34,669 nucleotides of DNA from an uncultured Bacteroidia bacterium. GTDB taxonomy: Bacteria > Bacteroidota > Bacteroidia > Bacteroidales > UBA932. The position numbers and the translations under genes are program-made. The notes beneath the pieces were generated by a model that worked only from the letters and a program-made list of their open reading frames with translations, was not told where the DNA came from and did no database searches. Where the stretch lies: positions 1-34,669 of the forward strand of contig CACZCQ010000019.1 of NCBI GenBank assembly GCA_902779765.1, written 5' to 3'. Positions 1-6,688 of this stretch are shown here, one piece after another (position 1 is the first letter of the stretch; the number at the start of each line of letters is the position of its first letter).

Positions 1-79
<79 letters not shown>

Positions 80-115
80 TGGAGTTTGATTCCGACAGTG
101 GACGCCCTCGGTGTA

Positions 116-136
116 ACAAGGTTTCGGAGACCTTGT
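116..136 (+). other. Hairpin in the 16S-tRNA spacer
   Basis: ACAAGGT (116-122) and ACCTTGT (130-136) form a perfect 7-bp stem around a 7-nt loop. It lies between the 16S 3' end and tRNA-Ile and has no T-tract. It is probably a processing or spacer structure of the precursor RNA. Confidence 0.5.
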
Positions 137-157
137 ACTGATCTTTCTTTATTATAC

Positions 158-231
158 AGGCTCTTAGCTCAGTTGGTTAGAGCGCTACACTGATAATGTA
201 GAGGTCGGCAGTTCAACTCTGCCAGGGCCTA
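158..231 (+). tRNA. tRNA-Ile (anticodon GAT)
   Basis: A full cloverleaf can be folded. The acceptor is AGGCTCT (158-164) with AGGGCCT (224-230), including one G-U pair. The D stem is GCTC/GAGC, the anticodon stem CTACA/TGTAG, the anticodon GAT at 192-194, the T arm GGCAG-TTCAACT-CTGCC, and the discriminator A231. The CCA end is not encoded. This is the usual first spacer tRNA of a bacterial rrn operon. Confidence 0.97.
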
Positions 232-232
232 C

Positions 233-260
233 AAAGCCGGACACCAGCCCGGCTTTTTTT
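233..260 (+). terminator. Terminator-like hairpin between tRNA-Ile and tRNA-Ala
   Basis: AAAGCCGG (233-240) pairs with CCGGCTTT (249-256) around an 8-nt loop, and the T run continues to 260. This has the form of an intrinsic terminator, yet it lies inside the 16S-Ile-Ala transcription unit. It might lower tRNA-Ala output, be overridden by antitermination, or serve as a processing signal; the sequence alone cannot tell. Confidence 0.6.
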
Positions 261-265
261 ATTCC

Positions 266-338
266 GGGGGTATAGCTCAGCTGGTAGAGCACATGCTTTG
301 CAAGCATGGGGTCGCCGGTTCGAATCCGACTACCTCCA
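266..338 (+). tRNA. tRNA-Ala (anticodon TGC)
   Basis: The cloverleaf has acceptor GGGGGTA (266-272) with TACCTCC (331-337), anticodon stem CATGC/GCATG, anticodon TGC at 299-301, and discriminator A338. The T stem GCCGG/CCGAC contains one C-A mismatch (315 with 329); all other stems pair. CCA is not encoded. The tRNA-Ile/tRNA-Ala pair is the usual 16S-23S spacer content, but here it is followed by a terminator. Confidence 0.95.
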
Positions 339-345
339 CTTAATT

Positions 346-384
346 AAGAATCAACGACTTATATAAGTTGTTGATTCTTTTTTT
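346..384 (+). terminator. Strong intrinsic terminator ending the 16S-Ile-Ala unit
   Basis: A long inverted repeat starts 7 bases after tRNA-Ala. Bases 346-361 pair with 364-379 (arm AAGAATCAACGACTT) with a single G-U pair at 356/369, and a run of T follows to 384. The long stem plus T-tract is a textbook Rho-independent terminator. It closes the transcript before any 23S sequence and supports a truly separate 16S operon. Confidence 0.85.
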
Positions 385-410
385 GTATATCTGTGTGGCA
401 AAAAGGCGAC

Positions 411-512
411 AAAATGTGCCATGTGTTTCATTTTTGGCACCACATGGTGCGTTTTGCCCGTTCAAATGAACCATGTGGTCTTCCTTTTGAACCACATGGA
501 ACGCTGTTCCTC
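411..512. repeat. Two tandem copies of a ~52-bp hairpin unit
   Basis: Two imperfect direct repeats lie exactly 52 bp apart, about 32 of the first 50 positions being identical by eye. Each forms a hairpin on the same stem words. Copy 1 pairs GTGCCATGTG (416-425) with CACATGGTGC (441-450), with two wobble pairs. Copy 2 pairs CCATGTGGT (471-479) with ACCACATGG (491-499). Stems are better kept than loops. The element fills the gap between the 16S-tRNA terminator and the 3' end of the converging rsmE operon. It may be a REP/BIME-like element or a bidirectional terminator. Nothing in it looks coding. Confidence 0.6.
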
Positions 513-560
513 GAAATGGATGACTGGGGGTAGAGGGGACTTGAACCAAGGTGAAAGATA

Positions 561-1217
561 CTATGCCTTCAGGTAGCCGTGCCGGATGAGGTCTTCGCGG
601 CTTCTGACGGGTGAGGTGCAGCCTTCGGAGATGACGAAAAGGTTGTCGCTTACGGACGATATGGAATCGAAGTCGTGGTCAGTGACTATGATCCCGTGGT
701 CCTGACTCCGTTCACGGATAAGCCCCTTGACTGCCTCGATGTTCACGGGGTCGATGAGTGAGAAAGGTTCGTCCAGGATATGGAACAAGCCGTTGCTCAT
801 CAGGATGAGATACAACTCTGCGAGTCTGGCCTCTCCGCCGGAGAGCTCCCATATGTAGGAATCGTGGAACCGTGAATACTTTGGAATGCGGTTTACGAAA
901 GCCCAATAATTCACTCCGTAGAGTTCGAAGGCACGGTGAAGCCTCATCCCTTCCGGAATCAGCCTGCTCTGCGGGAGATATTTTACCAACCTGCCGATCG
1001 ACTTCAGGTTTACCGGTTCCCCGTCGATGCTGACCATCACATATTCAGCCTTCAGTCCGCCCATCAGTGCACGGAACATGCAGGACTTTCCGGCGCCGTT
1101 CCTTCCCAGCAGGCCGGTTACCACACCAGTGGAGGACGTGATGTAACCTCCGCTCAGGACGGTTTTCTCCCCGAAACGGACTGCCACGCTGTCGACTATG
1201 AGGCTGTGCTTATCCAT
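561..1217 (-). CDS. ABC transporter ATP-binding protein
   Basis: This 218-residue single nucleotide-binding domain hydrolyses ATP to drive a transporter, on the cytoplasmic side of the inner membrane. Visible motifs are Walker A GRNGAGKS (38-45), Q-loop YLPQS (80-84), signature LSGGE (125-129), Walker B FHILDE (145-150) and the switch His181. I chose the ATG at 1217 because it overlaps the upstream gene's stop (ATGGATAA), giving translational coupling; an upstream ATG at 1250 would lie deep inside that gene. The only membrane partner nearby is the 105-residue protein just upstream, so the pair probably works together. The substrate is unknown. It is the last gene of the minus-strand rsmE cluster. 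Confidence 0.9.
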   Translation of the reverse strand: MDKHSLIVDSVAVRFGEKTVLSGGYITSSTGVVTGLLGRNGAGKSCMFRALMGGLKAEYVMVSIDGEPVNLKSIGRLVKYLPQSRLIPEGMRLHRAFELYGVNYWAFVNRIPKYSRFHDSYIWELSGGEARLAELYLILMSNGLFHILDEPFSLIDPVNIEAVKGLIRERSQDHGIIVTDHDFDSISSVSDNLFVISEGCTSPVRSREDLIRHGYLKA

Positions 1218-1527
1218 TGAGCAGCAGGACGATGGTGAGAAGGACCGCAAGGATTATGAAATCGGTCACGAGGACGCATGCAAGCAGTTTCCGTCTGGAA
1301 TACCCGAGGTTGATGTAGAAGAATATGGAGTCACGGGCCTGGAACTGACTGACCAGGATAATGGAAAGCACGGTAACGACCGCCTTCAGGATAAAGGAAT
1401 CGACTAGACCGGTGTATGAAAAAGACCTTGCGAGAAAGAACGTGCATAGCGCATTGAATACACCGCCCACAAGGAAGAGTGCTTTCCCGTAATTCCAGAT
1501 GACGCAGATTCGGTCCCGGAGAGTCAT
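1210..1527 (-). CDS. Small three-helix membrane protein, likely ABC partner
   Basis: This 105-residue hydrophobic protein has about three predicted membrane helices (roughly residues 13-34, 41-61 and 83-104). The loop INLGYSRRKLL, about residues 72-82, resembles the cytoplasmic loop seen near the start of ABC-2/FtsX-like permeases. Its stop overlaps the start of the ATPase gene by 8 bp, so the two are almost surely co-expressed. It is far shorter than a normal permease (usually six or more helices), so it might act as an oligomer, be a fragment of an older permease, or need a permease encoded elsewhere. No family is recognised with confidence. Confidence 0.75.
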   Translation of the reverse strand: MTLRDRICVIWNYGKALFLVGGVFNALCTFFLARSFSYTGLVDSFILKAVVTVLSIILVSQFQARDSIFFYINLGYSRRKLLACVLVTDFIILAVLLTIVLLLNG

Positions 1528-1545
1528 TCCAATCCAGCTTCCGTG

Positions 1546-2172
1546 TTATGCCCTGATTATCTCCACTTCGCCGCGGAGGCCGATCTTGATTATCTGGGAG
1601 GCCTTGCCGGTGGCTCCGGCTTCGAGACGGGGGTCGACGATGTAGTCCACTGCACCGGTTATCTCTTCCGGGATATCCTTGAATTTCGCAGGAGACGGTT
1701 TCCCGGAGATGTTAGCCGAAGTTGAGACTACGGGCCGTCCGAACTTCCAGGCCAGCTGCTTGCAGAAATCCATCATCGGAATCCTGATCCCTACGGTTCC
1801 GTCGGCCGCCACGGCGTTGCAGGCCAGATGGTACTTGTCCGCCTTTGGGGCTTCTCCCTCGTCCGGGGAAGGATATGTGACCGCGCCCGGATAGATGATG
1901 GTCATCGGCTGGTCATTGACTTCAACCAGGTCGACGGCCATCGGAGGTATCTCCTTGACATACCTGGCGACCTGGTCCAGGTCGCAGGCCAGCAGCACAA
2001 GTGATTTGCTGTCGTCCCTGTGTTTTATCCCATAGATCCTGGCGACTGCTTCGGGATTGGTGGCGTCACAGCCGAGGCCCCAGACAGTGTCGGTGGGGTA
2101 AAGGATCACTCCGCCGTCCCGGATCACGGCAAGCGCTTCGTTCAGCACTTTTTCGATATCTTTCTTGAACAT
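1546..2172 (-). CDS. tsaC: L-threonylcarbamoyladenylate synthase (TsaC/Sua5/YrdC family)
   Basis: The 208-residue protein is a single YrdC-like domain. It makes threonylcarbamoyl-AMP from threonine, bicarbonate and ATP, the first step of the t6A37 modification of ANN-decoding tRNAs in the cytoplasm. Visible are the N-terminal YPTDTVWGLGCDA signature (24-36), the KHRDDSKSL basic loop, and STSANISGKPSP near residues 150-161, which lines the nucleotide site. The length fits TsaC/YciO-type proteins without the extra Sua5 domain. It begins 6 bp after the rsmE stop and ends 18 bp before the small membrane gene, so it is mid-operon. A YciO-like paralogue of unclear role is the main alternative. Confidence 0.9.
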   Translation of the reverse strand: MFKKDIEKVLNEALAVIRDGGVILYPTDTVWGLGCDATNPEAVARIYGIKHRDDSKSLVLLACDLDQVARYVKEIPPMAVDLVEVNDQPMTIIYPGAVTYPSPDEGEAPKADKYHLACNAVAADGTVGIRIPMMDFCKQLAWKFGRPVVSTSANISGKPSPAKFKDIPEEITGAVDYIVDPRLEAGATGKASQIIKIGLRGEVEIIRA

Positions 2173-2178
2173 ATTCCT

Positions 2179-2898
2179 TTACTTGATGAAATGAAGATAG
2201 ACTGCAGTTGCGGCAGTGACGGCGGCTGTTTCAGTACGGAGGCGGGACGGCCCCAGGTGGACCGGTATGAAACCGTTTTCCACTGCAAGGACAGCCTCTT
2301 CCGGTGAAAAGTCCCCCTCGGGGCCGATCATGACCGTAATATCAGTACCTTCGGGAACTTCCCTTAAAACATCCTCTATCGACCTCCTCTGCGTCTCTCC
2401 CTCGAAGCAGTAACATATCAATTTCAGTGCCGACTGCGATCCGGTGATGAAATCCTTGACGGATACTGGCTCGCAGATCCCGGGGAGCTGCGCCTTGAGG
2501 CTCTGCTTCATCGCTGACAAGGCTATCTTGCGGGAGCGCTCGGTTTTGAACACCTTCCGCTCCGACCGGTCCCCGATTACGGGGACGACAGCATCGACCC
2601 CGACTTCGGTCGCCTTCTCCACGAACCACTCGAAACGGTCGTTGTTCTTCGTAGGACAGACCGCCATGGTCAGGGAATACGGATGCCCTCCCCAGCCGTC
2701 CGTCCGTTCAAGGACCTCCGCTTCGGCGTTCCTGGGAGAATCGTCGGTCAGCCGGCATCTCATCATCGTGCCCAGTCCGTCGACGACAGTGATCTCGTCC
2801 CCGGCCCTGTGCCTCAGTACCCGGATGCAGTGTGCGCTCTCTTCCTGGTCGAGGAAAACCGTCTTTCCGGCCACCTCTTTCGCGTAGAATATCTCCAT
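2179..2898 (-). CDS. rsmE: 16S rRNA m3U1498 methyltransferase RsmE
   Basis: This 239-residue SPOUT methyltransferase adds a methyl group to N3 of U1498 in 16S rRNA of the 30S subunit, using SAM. An N-terminal PUA-like part (HCIRVLRHRAGDEITVVDG) precedes the knotted SPOUT domain. Its SAM-binding loops are IGPEGDFSPEE (about 193-203) and LGPSRLRTETAA near the C-terminus. The start at 2898 (MEIFYAKEV) fits the family N-terminus; the in-frame upstream ATG at 2925 would lie before the promoter. A TATCTTTG box (2904-2911, minus) ends only 5 bases before the ATG, so the mRNA is probably leaderless or nearly so. First gene of the minus-strand operon. Confidence 0.93.
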   Translation of the reverse strand: MEIFYAKEVAGKTVFLDQEESAHCIRVLRHRAGDEITVVDGLGTMMRCRLTDDSPRNAEAEVLERTDGWGGHPYSLTMAVCPTKNNDRFEWFVEKATEVGVDAVVPVIGDRSERKVFKTERSRKIALSAMKQSLKAQLPGICEPVSVKDFITGSQSALKLICYCFEGETQRRSIEDVLREVPEGTDITVMIGPEGDFSPEEAVLAVENGFIPVHLGPSRLRTETAAVTAATAVYLHFIK

Positions 2899-2903
2899 AT
2901 TCA

Positions 2904-2911
2904 CAAAGATA
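2904..2911 (-). promoter_or_regulatory. -7 box of rsmE promoter
   Basis: TATCTTTG on the minus strand fits the Bacteroidota TAnnTTTG -7 element. The following bases TGAATATG place the rsmE ATG 5 nt after the box. No clear -33 TTTG is visible at 19-20 nt. It forms an imperfect inverted repeat with the mirror box of the plus-strand gene at 2932-2939. Confidence 0.6.
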
Positions 2912-2931
2912 CCAAATTGGCTCAAAAAGAT

Positions 2932-2939
2932 TATATTTG
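2932..2939 (+). promoter_or_regulatory. -7 box of the acyltransferase operon promoter
   Basis: TATATTTG followed by TGAATATG puts the ATG at 2945 five bases after the box. The TTTGTGAATATG context is identical to those of rsmE and dacB. This predicts a leaderless or near-leaderless transcript. Confidence 0.55.
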
Positions 2940-2944
2940 TGAAT

Positions 2945-4141
2945 ATGAAAAAGCGCTATCTTTCCTTGGACATCCTAAGGGGTATCACGATCGCGTTCAT
3001 GTGCATAGTCAACAACCCGGGCACCTGGGCGAAGGTCTTTCCGCCCCTCCGCCACGCCGGCTGGACTGGCTGTACACCTACGGATCTGGTATATCCCTTC
3101 TTTATCTTCTGCATGGGATGCGCCATGGCTTTTTCATTCAGCAAGTATGATACGGTCGATTATAAAGCCTACCTCAAGGTTCTGAAGAGGGGAGCGCTGA
3201 TCTTCCTTGTCGGCCTTGCGCTGAACCTGTATCCCTTCTTTCCTGTCACCGTCCACGACGGGACCTGGAGCTTCGGGCAGAACTATATTAACTGGTTACA
3301 GCACAAGAGGATATTCGGAGTACTGCAGCGCATCGGTATCGCATACGCCATCGGCGGATGCATCGCCCTGTGGCTGAAGAAACCGGGAAGGATAATGGCT
3401 GCGATCGCCACGCTTTGCATCGTCCATACTGGCATCCTGCTGGCTTTCGGCAGGGATCCCGGGGCTTTCACCCTGGAAGGTAATGTCTCGATGCGGATCG
3501 ATGAGTGGCTCATCGGTGGTGACCATTGCTATCACGGCTACGATGGCACCAACTTCGATCCCGAGGGGCTTCTCGGTTCATTGACGGGTGCCTGTACCTG
3601 CCTCCTGGGTTACCTTATCGGCTCGATGATAATCCGTTCGCGCGACCGTATGGCCGCCGCGGTTCGGCAGGCTCACCAACCGGGCACGGTCCCTGAACTT
3701 GTCGAAGGGGTCGAGGTTACCAGGATCAAGAACTCCCCGGACAGGGTCTCGGTCAGGACCTTCGTATACGGCTGCCTCTGCCTGGCCCTGGCTATGGTCC
3801 TGAGCATCTGGATACCGATCAGCAAGCCCCTGTGGTCAGCCTCTTACGTTTTCTATGCAGGCGGCTGGGCGATGATTTCCCTGGCTTTCCTGATGTATGT
3901 CGTTGACATGAAAGGAATACGGAGACCTTTCTTCCCGTTCAAGGTGCTTGGCCTGAATCCCCTTATGGCTTTCGTCCTCTCGGGGGTGATCGCCAAGAGC
4001 TATGGATTTGTGGGATTCGCTCCAAGCGCCACCTTCGGGGCGAATGAATATATGTCCCTGCTTTATGCGCTCCTTTTCACGACGGTGATTTTCTGCCTGC
4101 TTTACGTACTATACAAGAAGAATATCATAATTAAGCTTTGA
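2945..4141 (+). CDS. Membrane acyltransferase, NagX/HGSNAT-like (DUF5009) family
   Basis: This 398-residue polytopic inner-membrane protein begins with RYLSLDILRGITIAFM, the usual opening of the acyltransferase family related to heparan-alpha-glucosaminide N-acetyltransferase. Other family marks are the NNPGTW segment, LVYPFFIFCMG, the GVLQRIGIAYA helix, and NPLMAFVLSG near the C-terminus. Such proteins are thought to move acetyl groups across the membrane onto sugars; the substrate here is unknown. ATG 2945 is preferred over the in-frame GTG at 2939, which lies in the promoter box. Residues about 240-256 are a foreign in-frame insert made by a dispersed repeat (see repeat at 3663-3709), in a loop between helices. 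The next gene follows after 4 bp. Confidence 0.85.
   Translation: MKKRYLSLDILRGITIAFMCIVNNPGTWAKVFPPLRHAGWTGCTPTDLVYPFFIFCMGCAMAFSFSKYDTVDYKAYLKVLKRGALIFLVGLALNLYPFFPVTVHDGTWSFGQNYINWLQHKRIFGVLQRIGIAYAIGGCIALWLKKPGRIMAAIATLCIVHTGILLAFGRDPGAFTLEGNVSMRIDEWLIGGDHCYHGYDGTNFDPEGLLGSLTGACTCLLGYLIGSMIIRSRDRMAAAVRQAHQPGTVPELVEGVEVTRIKNSPDRVSVRTFVYGCLCLALAMVLSIWIPISKPLWSASYVFYAGGWAMISLAFLMYVVDMKGIRRPFFPFKVLGLNPLMAFVLSGVIAKSYGFVGFAPSATFGANEYMSLLYALLFTTVIFCLLYVLYKKNIIIKL
3663..3709. repeat. Dispersed repeat copy 1, inside the acyltransferase gene
   Basis: The right arm 3686-3709 matches the 24-bp unit (core CCTGAGCCTGTCGAAGGG) at about 21 of 24 positions. The left arm 3663-3675, TTCGGCAGGCTCA, is the same unit inverted, so this copy is an imperfect inverted repeat with an 18-nt centre and can form a hairpin. 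It encodes the in-frame stretch ending PGTVPELVEG within a loop of the protein. Confidence 0.75.
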
Positions 4142-4145
4142 GAGG

Positions 4146-4679
4146 ATGTTCATAGGCCTGATTTCAGATACTCACGGGGTTTTCGCCCCGGATGTGAGGA
4201 AGTTCCTCGAACCGGTGGACCGGATCTGGCACGCCGGTGATTTCGGGACCCTCGCGTGTGCCGCCCAAATCGAAGCGTTCAAGCCAATGGTAGGTGTGTA
4301 CGGCAACTGCGACGGCCAGGATGTCAGGCAGGTATATCCCCGTTACCAGAGATTCGAATGCGAGGGAGTAAGGGTGCTGATGACCCACATCGGCCTGCGC
4401 CGCGGCAGCTACTGGGCCTACGACACCAGGAAACCGTTGTACGACGTCTTTGCGAAGGACCTGCTGGACTTGGTCCGTCCCGACATATTCATCTGCGGGC
4501 ACACGCACATCCCGCAGGTGTTCAGGGACGACAGGCAGGGCTTCCTGTTCATGAATCCCGGTGCCTGCGGTTACCAGGGGTCGCGTGACGTACCCCGGAT
4601 GGCCCTCCGTTTCCACATTGACGACGGCAAGGTCCATGACCTTGAGAAATGTGAATTGCCTTGGAATACAATACAATGA
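4146..4679 (+). CDS. YfcE/MJ0936-type metallophosphoesterase
   Basis: This 177-residue cytoplasmic calcineurin-like phosphodiesterase has a complete two-metal site: SDTHG (D8, H10), HAGD (29-32), YGNCDG, MTHI and CGHTHIPQ, ending in NPGACGYQGSR. Length and motifs match the YfcE family, which cleaves simple phosphodiesters in vitro; the natural substrate is usually unknown. The start lies 4 bp after the acyltransferase stop and the gene ends 4 bp before radA, so all four genes of this plus-strand run are probably one transcript. Confidence 0.9.
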   Translation: MFIGLISDTHGVFAPDVRKFLEPVDRIWHAGDFGTLACAAQIEAFKPMVGVYGNCDGQDVRQVYPRYQRFECEGVRVLMTHIGLRRGSYWAYDTRKPLYDVFAKDLLDLVRPDIFICGHTHIPQVFRDDRQGFLFMNPGACGYQGSRDVPRMALRFHIDDGKVHDLEKCELPWNTIQ

Positions 4680-4683
4680 TGCT

Positions 4684-6087
4684 ATGAAAGAGAAGACAGT
4701 CTGGTTCTGCACCAATTGCGGCAATGAGTACTCCAAATGGATGGGGCGCTGCCCTGCCTGCGGGGAGTGGAATACGATGACGGAGCAGAAGATCCCTTCG
4801 AACCCTTCGACAGGCTCAGGGACCGGTAAAGGTTCGGCCTCAAGACGGAAGGGGCTTGGAAACGTGCCCGGCGAGGGCCGCAAGCCGAAGAAACTGTCCG
4901 AGATTGATTCCTCTTCGGAAGCGAGGAAGTCGCTGAACAACGAAGAGGTCGACAGGATCCTCGGAGGCGGAATCGTCGAAGGTTCGCTGGTGCTGATAGG
5001 CGGTGAACCCGGAATAGGGAAGTCGACCTTGTCGCTCCAGATTCCCCTGGGCTGCCCTTCGCTGAAGACTTTGTATGTCACCGGAGAGGAAAGTGAGAGG
5101 CAGGTCAAGATGCGCGCCGACCGGCTCGGTGGAGATGCCTCCAACTGCCGGATATTCAGTGAAACCCTCATAGAAAACGTACTGGCGGAGGCGGAAGAGG
5201 AGATGCCCGACCTGATGATCGTGGATTCGGTCCAGACCATGTACACAGAAACCGTGGACTCTACTCCTGGATCGGTTTCCCAGATCAAGGAGGTCGCGGC
5301 CATCCTGCTCCGTTTCGCCAAGGAAAGCGGCATCCCTGTCATCCTGATCGGCCACATAACCAAGGAAGGATCGATCGCAGGCCCGAAGATCCTGGAACAT
5401 ATAGTGGATGTCGTCCTGCAGTTCGAAGGTGAGAACAGGGGGGCATACAGGATCCTCAGAAGCATCAAGAACCGTTTCGGTTCGACTTCCGAACTGGCTG
5501 TCTTCGAGATGACCGGCAAGGGACTCAGGCAGGTCGCGAATCCTTCTGAACTGCTCATTCCCATGCATGAAGCCGGTCTAAGCGGTACGGCCGTGGCGGT
5601 TATGCTCGACGGTGCCAGGCCCTTCCTTTTTGAGGTGCAGGCCCTGGTCAGTTCGGCAGTATACGGTACAGCCCAGCGTTCGGCGACCGGTTTCGACACA
5701 AGGCGTCTGAATATGCTGCTGGCCGTGCTCGAACGGCGTGCCGGTTTCAAACTGGCCCAGAAGGACGTGTTCCTGAACATGGCCGGAGGCTTGAGGATCA
5801 ACGATCCGGCCTGTGACATGGCGGTCGTGGCGGCAGTACTGTCCTCGAACTTCGATTTTCCGGTACCGGCCGACTTCTGCTTTGCCGGAGAGATAGGTCT
5901 CAGCGGAGAAATCCGTCCCGTAGCGCAGGCTGACCGCAGGATTTCCGAAGCGGCCAGGCTTGGCTTCAGGAAGATATTCCTGTCCTCTTTCACATCGATT
6001 GAAAACGGCTCCAAGGGGGTCGAAGTCGTGAAAGTCCCTGATGTACCAGCCCTTGTGAGGGCATTATTTCAAAGCGGAAACCAATGA
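4684..6087 (+). CDS. radA: DNA repair protein RadA (Sms)
   Basis: This 467-residue RecA-like ATPase promotes branch migration and processing of recombination intermediates. Domains in order: zinc finger with C9, C12, C23 and C26; ATPase with Walker A GGEPGIGKST (about 106-115) and the RadA-specific KNRFG motif near 262; and a C-terminal Lon-protease-like domain containing ALVSSAVYGTAQRSATGFD and FAGEIGLSGEIRPV. ATG 4684 is chosen because it starts exactly before the zinc finger; the open frame extends upstream into the previous gene without homology. Residues 40-48 (NPSTGSGTG) come from a dispersed repeat inserted in the linker after the zinc finger. Its stop overlaps the next start (ATGA). 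Confidence 0.96.
   Translation: MKEKTVWFCTNCGNEYSKWMGRCPACGEWNTMTEQKIPSNPSTGSGTGKGSASRRKGLGNVPGEGRKPKKLSEIDSSSEARKSLNNEEVDRILGGGIVEGSLVLIGGEPGIGKSTLSLQIPLGCPSLKTLYVTGEESERQVKMRADRLGGDASNCRIFSETLIENVLAEAEEEMPDLMIVDSVQTMYTETVDSTPGSVSQIKEVAAILLRFAKESGIPVILIGHITKEGSIAGPKILEHIVDVVLQFEGENRGAYRILRSIKNRFGSTSELAVFEMTGKGLRQVANPSELLIPMHEAGLSGTAVAVMLDGARPFLFEVQALVSSAVYGTAQRSATGFDTRRLNMLLAVLERRAGFKLAQKDVFLNMAGGLRINDPACDMAVVAAVLSSNFDFPVPADFCFAGEIGLSGEIRPVAQADRRISEAARLGFRKIFLSSFTSIENGSKGVEVVKVPDVPALVRALFQSGNQ
4803..4826. repeat. Dispersed repeat copy 2, inside radA
   Basis: This is the reverse complement of the 24-bp unit, starting CCCTTCGACAGGCTCAGGG. It differs from the copy at 33359-33382 at one position only. 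It is inserted in frame in the linker between the zinc finger and the ATPase of RadA and encodes PSTGSGTG. Confidence 0.8.
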
Positions 6088-6686
6088 GGATCATTAGAAT
6101 AATCATCCCTATGGTGATAATCCTGGCAGGATGCACCAAGGGAGGCCTGACGAAGCAGGAAAAGGCAGTCATATCCGGCCAGGGGCAGGTGATGAGGGTA
6201 CTGACCGTGGACAACCGGGAGGATTCCCTTTTCCTCCGCGGAGAAAGCATCGATTTTTCGGACAGGGACCTGAAGTCCCGGGCTTTCCGGGAACTTGCCG
6301 GAAAGATGGTTTCGACCGTGACGGATCCCTCCCAGGACGGAGTGGGAATTGCCGGTCCGCAGGTAGGCCTGGCCCGAAGGATAATCGCTGTCCAGAGATT
6401 CGACAAGGAAGGGGAACCTTTCGAGGTATATCCCAATGTAAGGATCGAATCTTTTTCCGGGGATATCGTCTCCGGCCAGGAGGGCTGCCTTTCGGTACCG
6501 GGGGAGAGGGGCTCAGTTCCCCGCTATTCTGTCGTGGTGGTTTCCTACAAGGATCCCTTGACGCTCAGGACGGTACGCGATACGGTCGAAGGGTTTACCG
6601 CTGTGATCTTCCAGCACGAAACCGACCATCTCGATGGAATCCTGTACACTGACAGGGCCGACTCACTGTGGGTGGATGACAGGTGA
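6084..6686 (+). CDS. Peptide deformylase with lipoprotein signal peptide
   Basis: The 200-residue protein has all three deformylase motifs: GVGIAGPQ (86-93), EGCLS (133-137, metal Cys135) and HETDH (178-182, catalytic Glu179 with two His ligands). Deformylases remove the formyl group from N-formyl-Met peptides and normally act on the ribosome. Here residues 1-17 form a lipoprotein signal: a short basic start, a hydrophobic core and the lipobox LAGC with Cys17. About 65 extra residues then precede the enzyme core. If processed, the enzyme would sit in the envelope or on the surface and act on exported or free formyl peptides. It overlaps radA by ATGA and ends 2 bp from the convergent trkH. A housekeeping cytoplasmic deformylase is presumably encoded elsewhere. 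Confidence 0.9.
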   Translation: MRIIRIIIPMVIILAGCTKGGLTKQEKAVISGQGQVMRVLTVDNREDSLFLRGESIDFSDRDLKSRAFRELAGKMVSTVTDPSQDGVGIAGPQVGLARRIIAVQRFDKEGEPFEVYPNVRIESFSGDIVSGQEGCLSVPGERGSVPRYSVVVVSYKDPLTLRTVRDTVEGFTAVIFQHETDHLDGILYTDRADSLWVDDR

Positions 6687-6688
6687 AA

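Noticed and set aside
385-512. Possible CRISPR array from the repeated CCATGTGG/CCACATGG words
   Set aside because: Only two units, with diverged repeats and no constant spacer length pattern or cas genes; it is a tandem hairpin duplication.
521-548. Minus-strand sequence resembling a tRNA 3' half (GGTTCAAGTCCCCTCTACC)
   Set aside because: The T-loop word is tRNA-like, but the T stem does not pair and no acceptor, anticodon or D arm can be found. At best an old relic; not called.
4164-6014. Long open frame of 616 codons antisense to the phosphodiesterase and radA genes
   Set aside because: It is the complement of well-supported genes in a GC-rich stretch, with Ser/Pro/Arg-rich translation and no recognisable domain.
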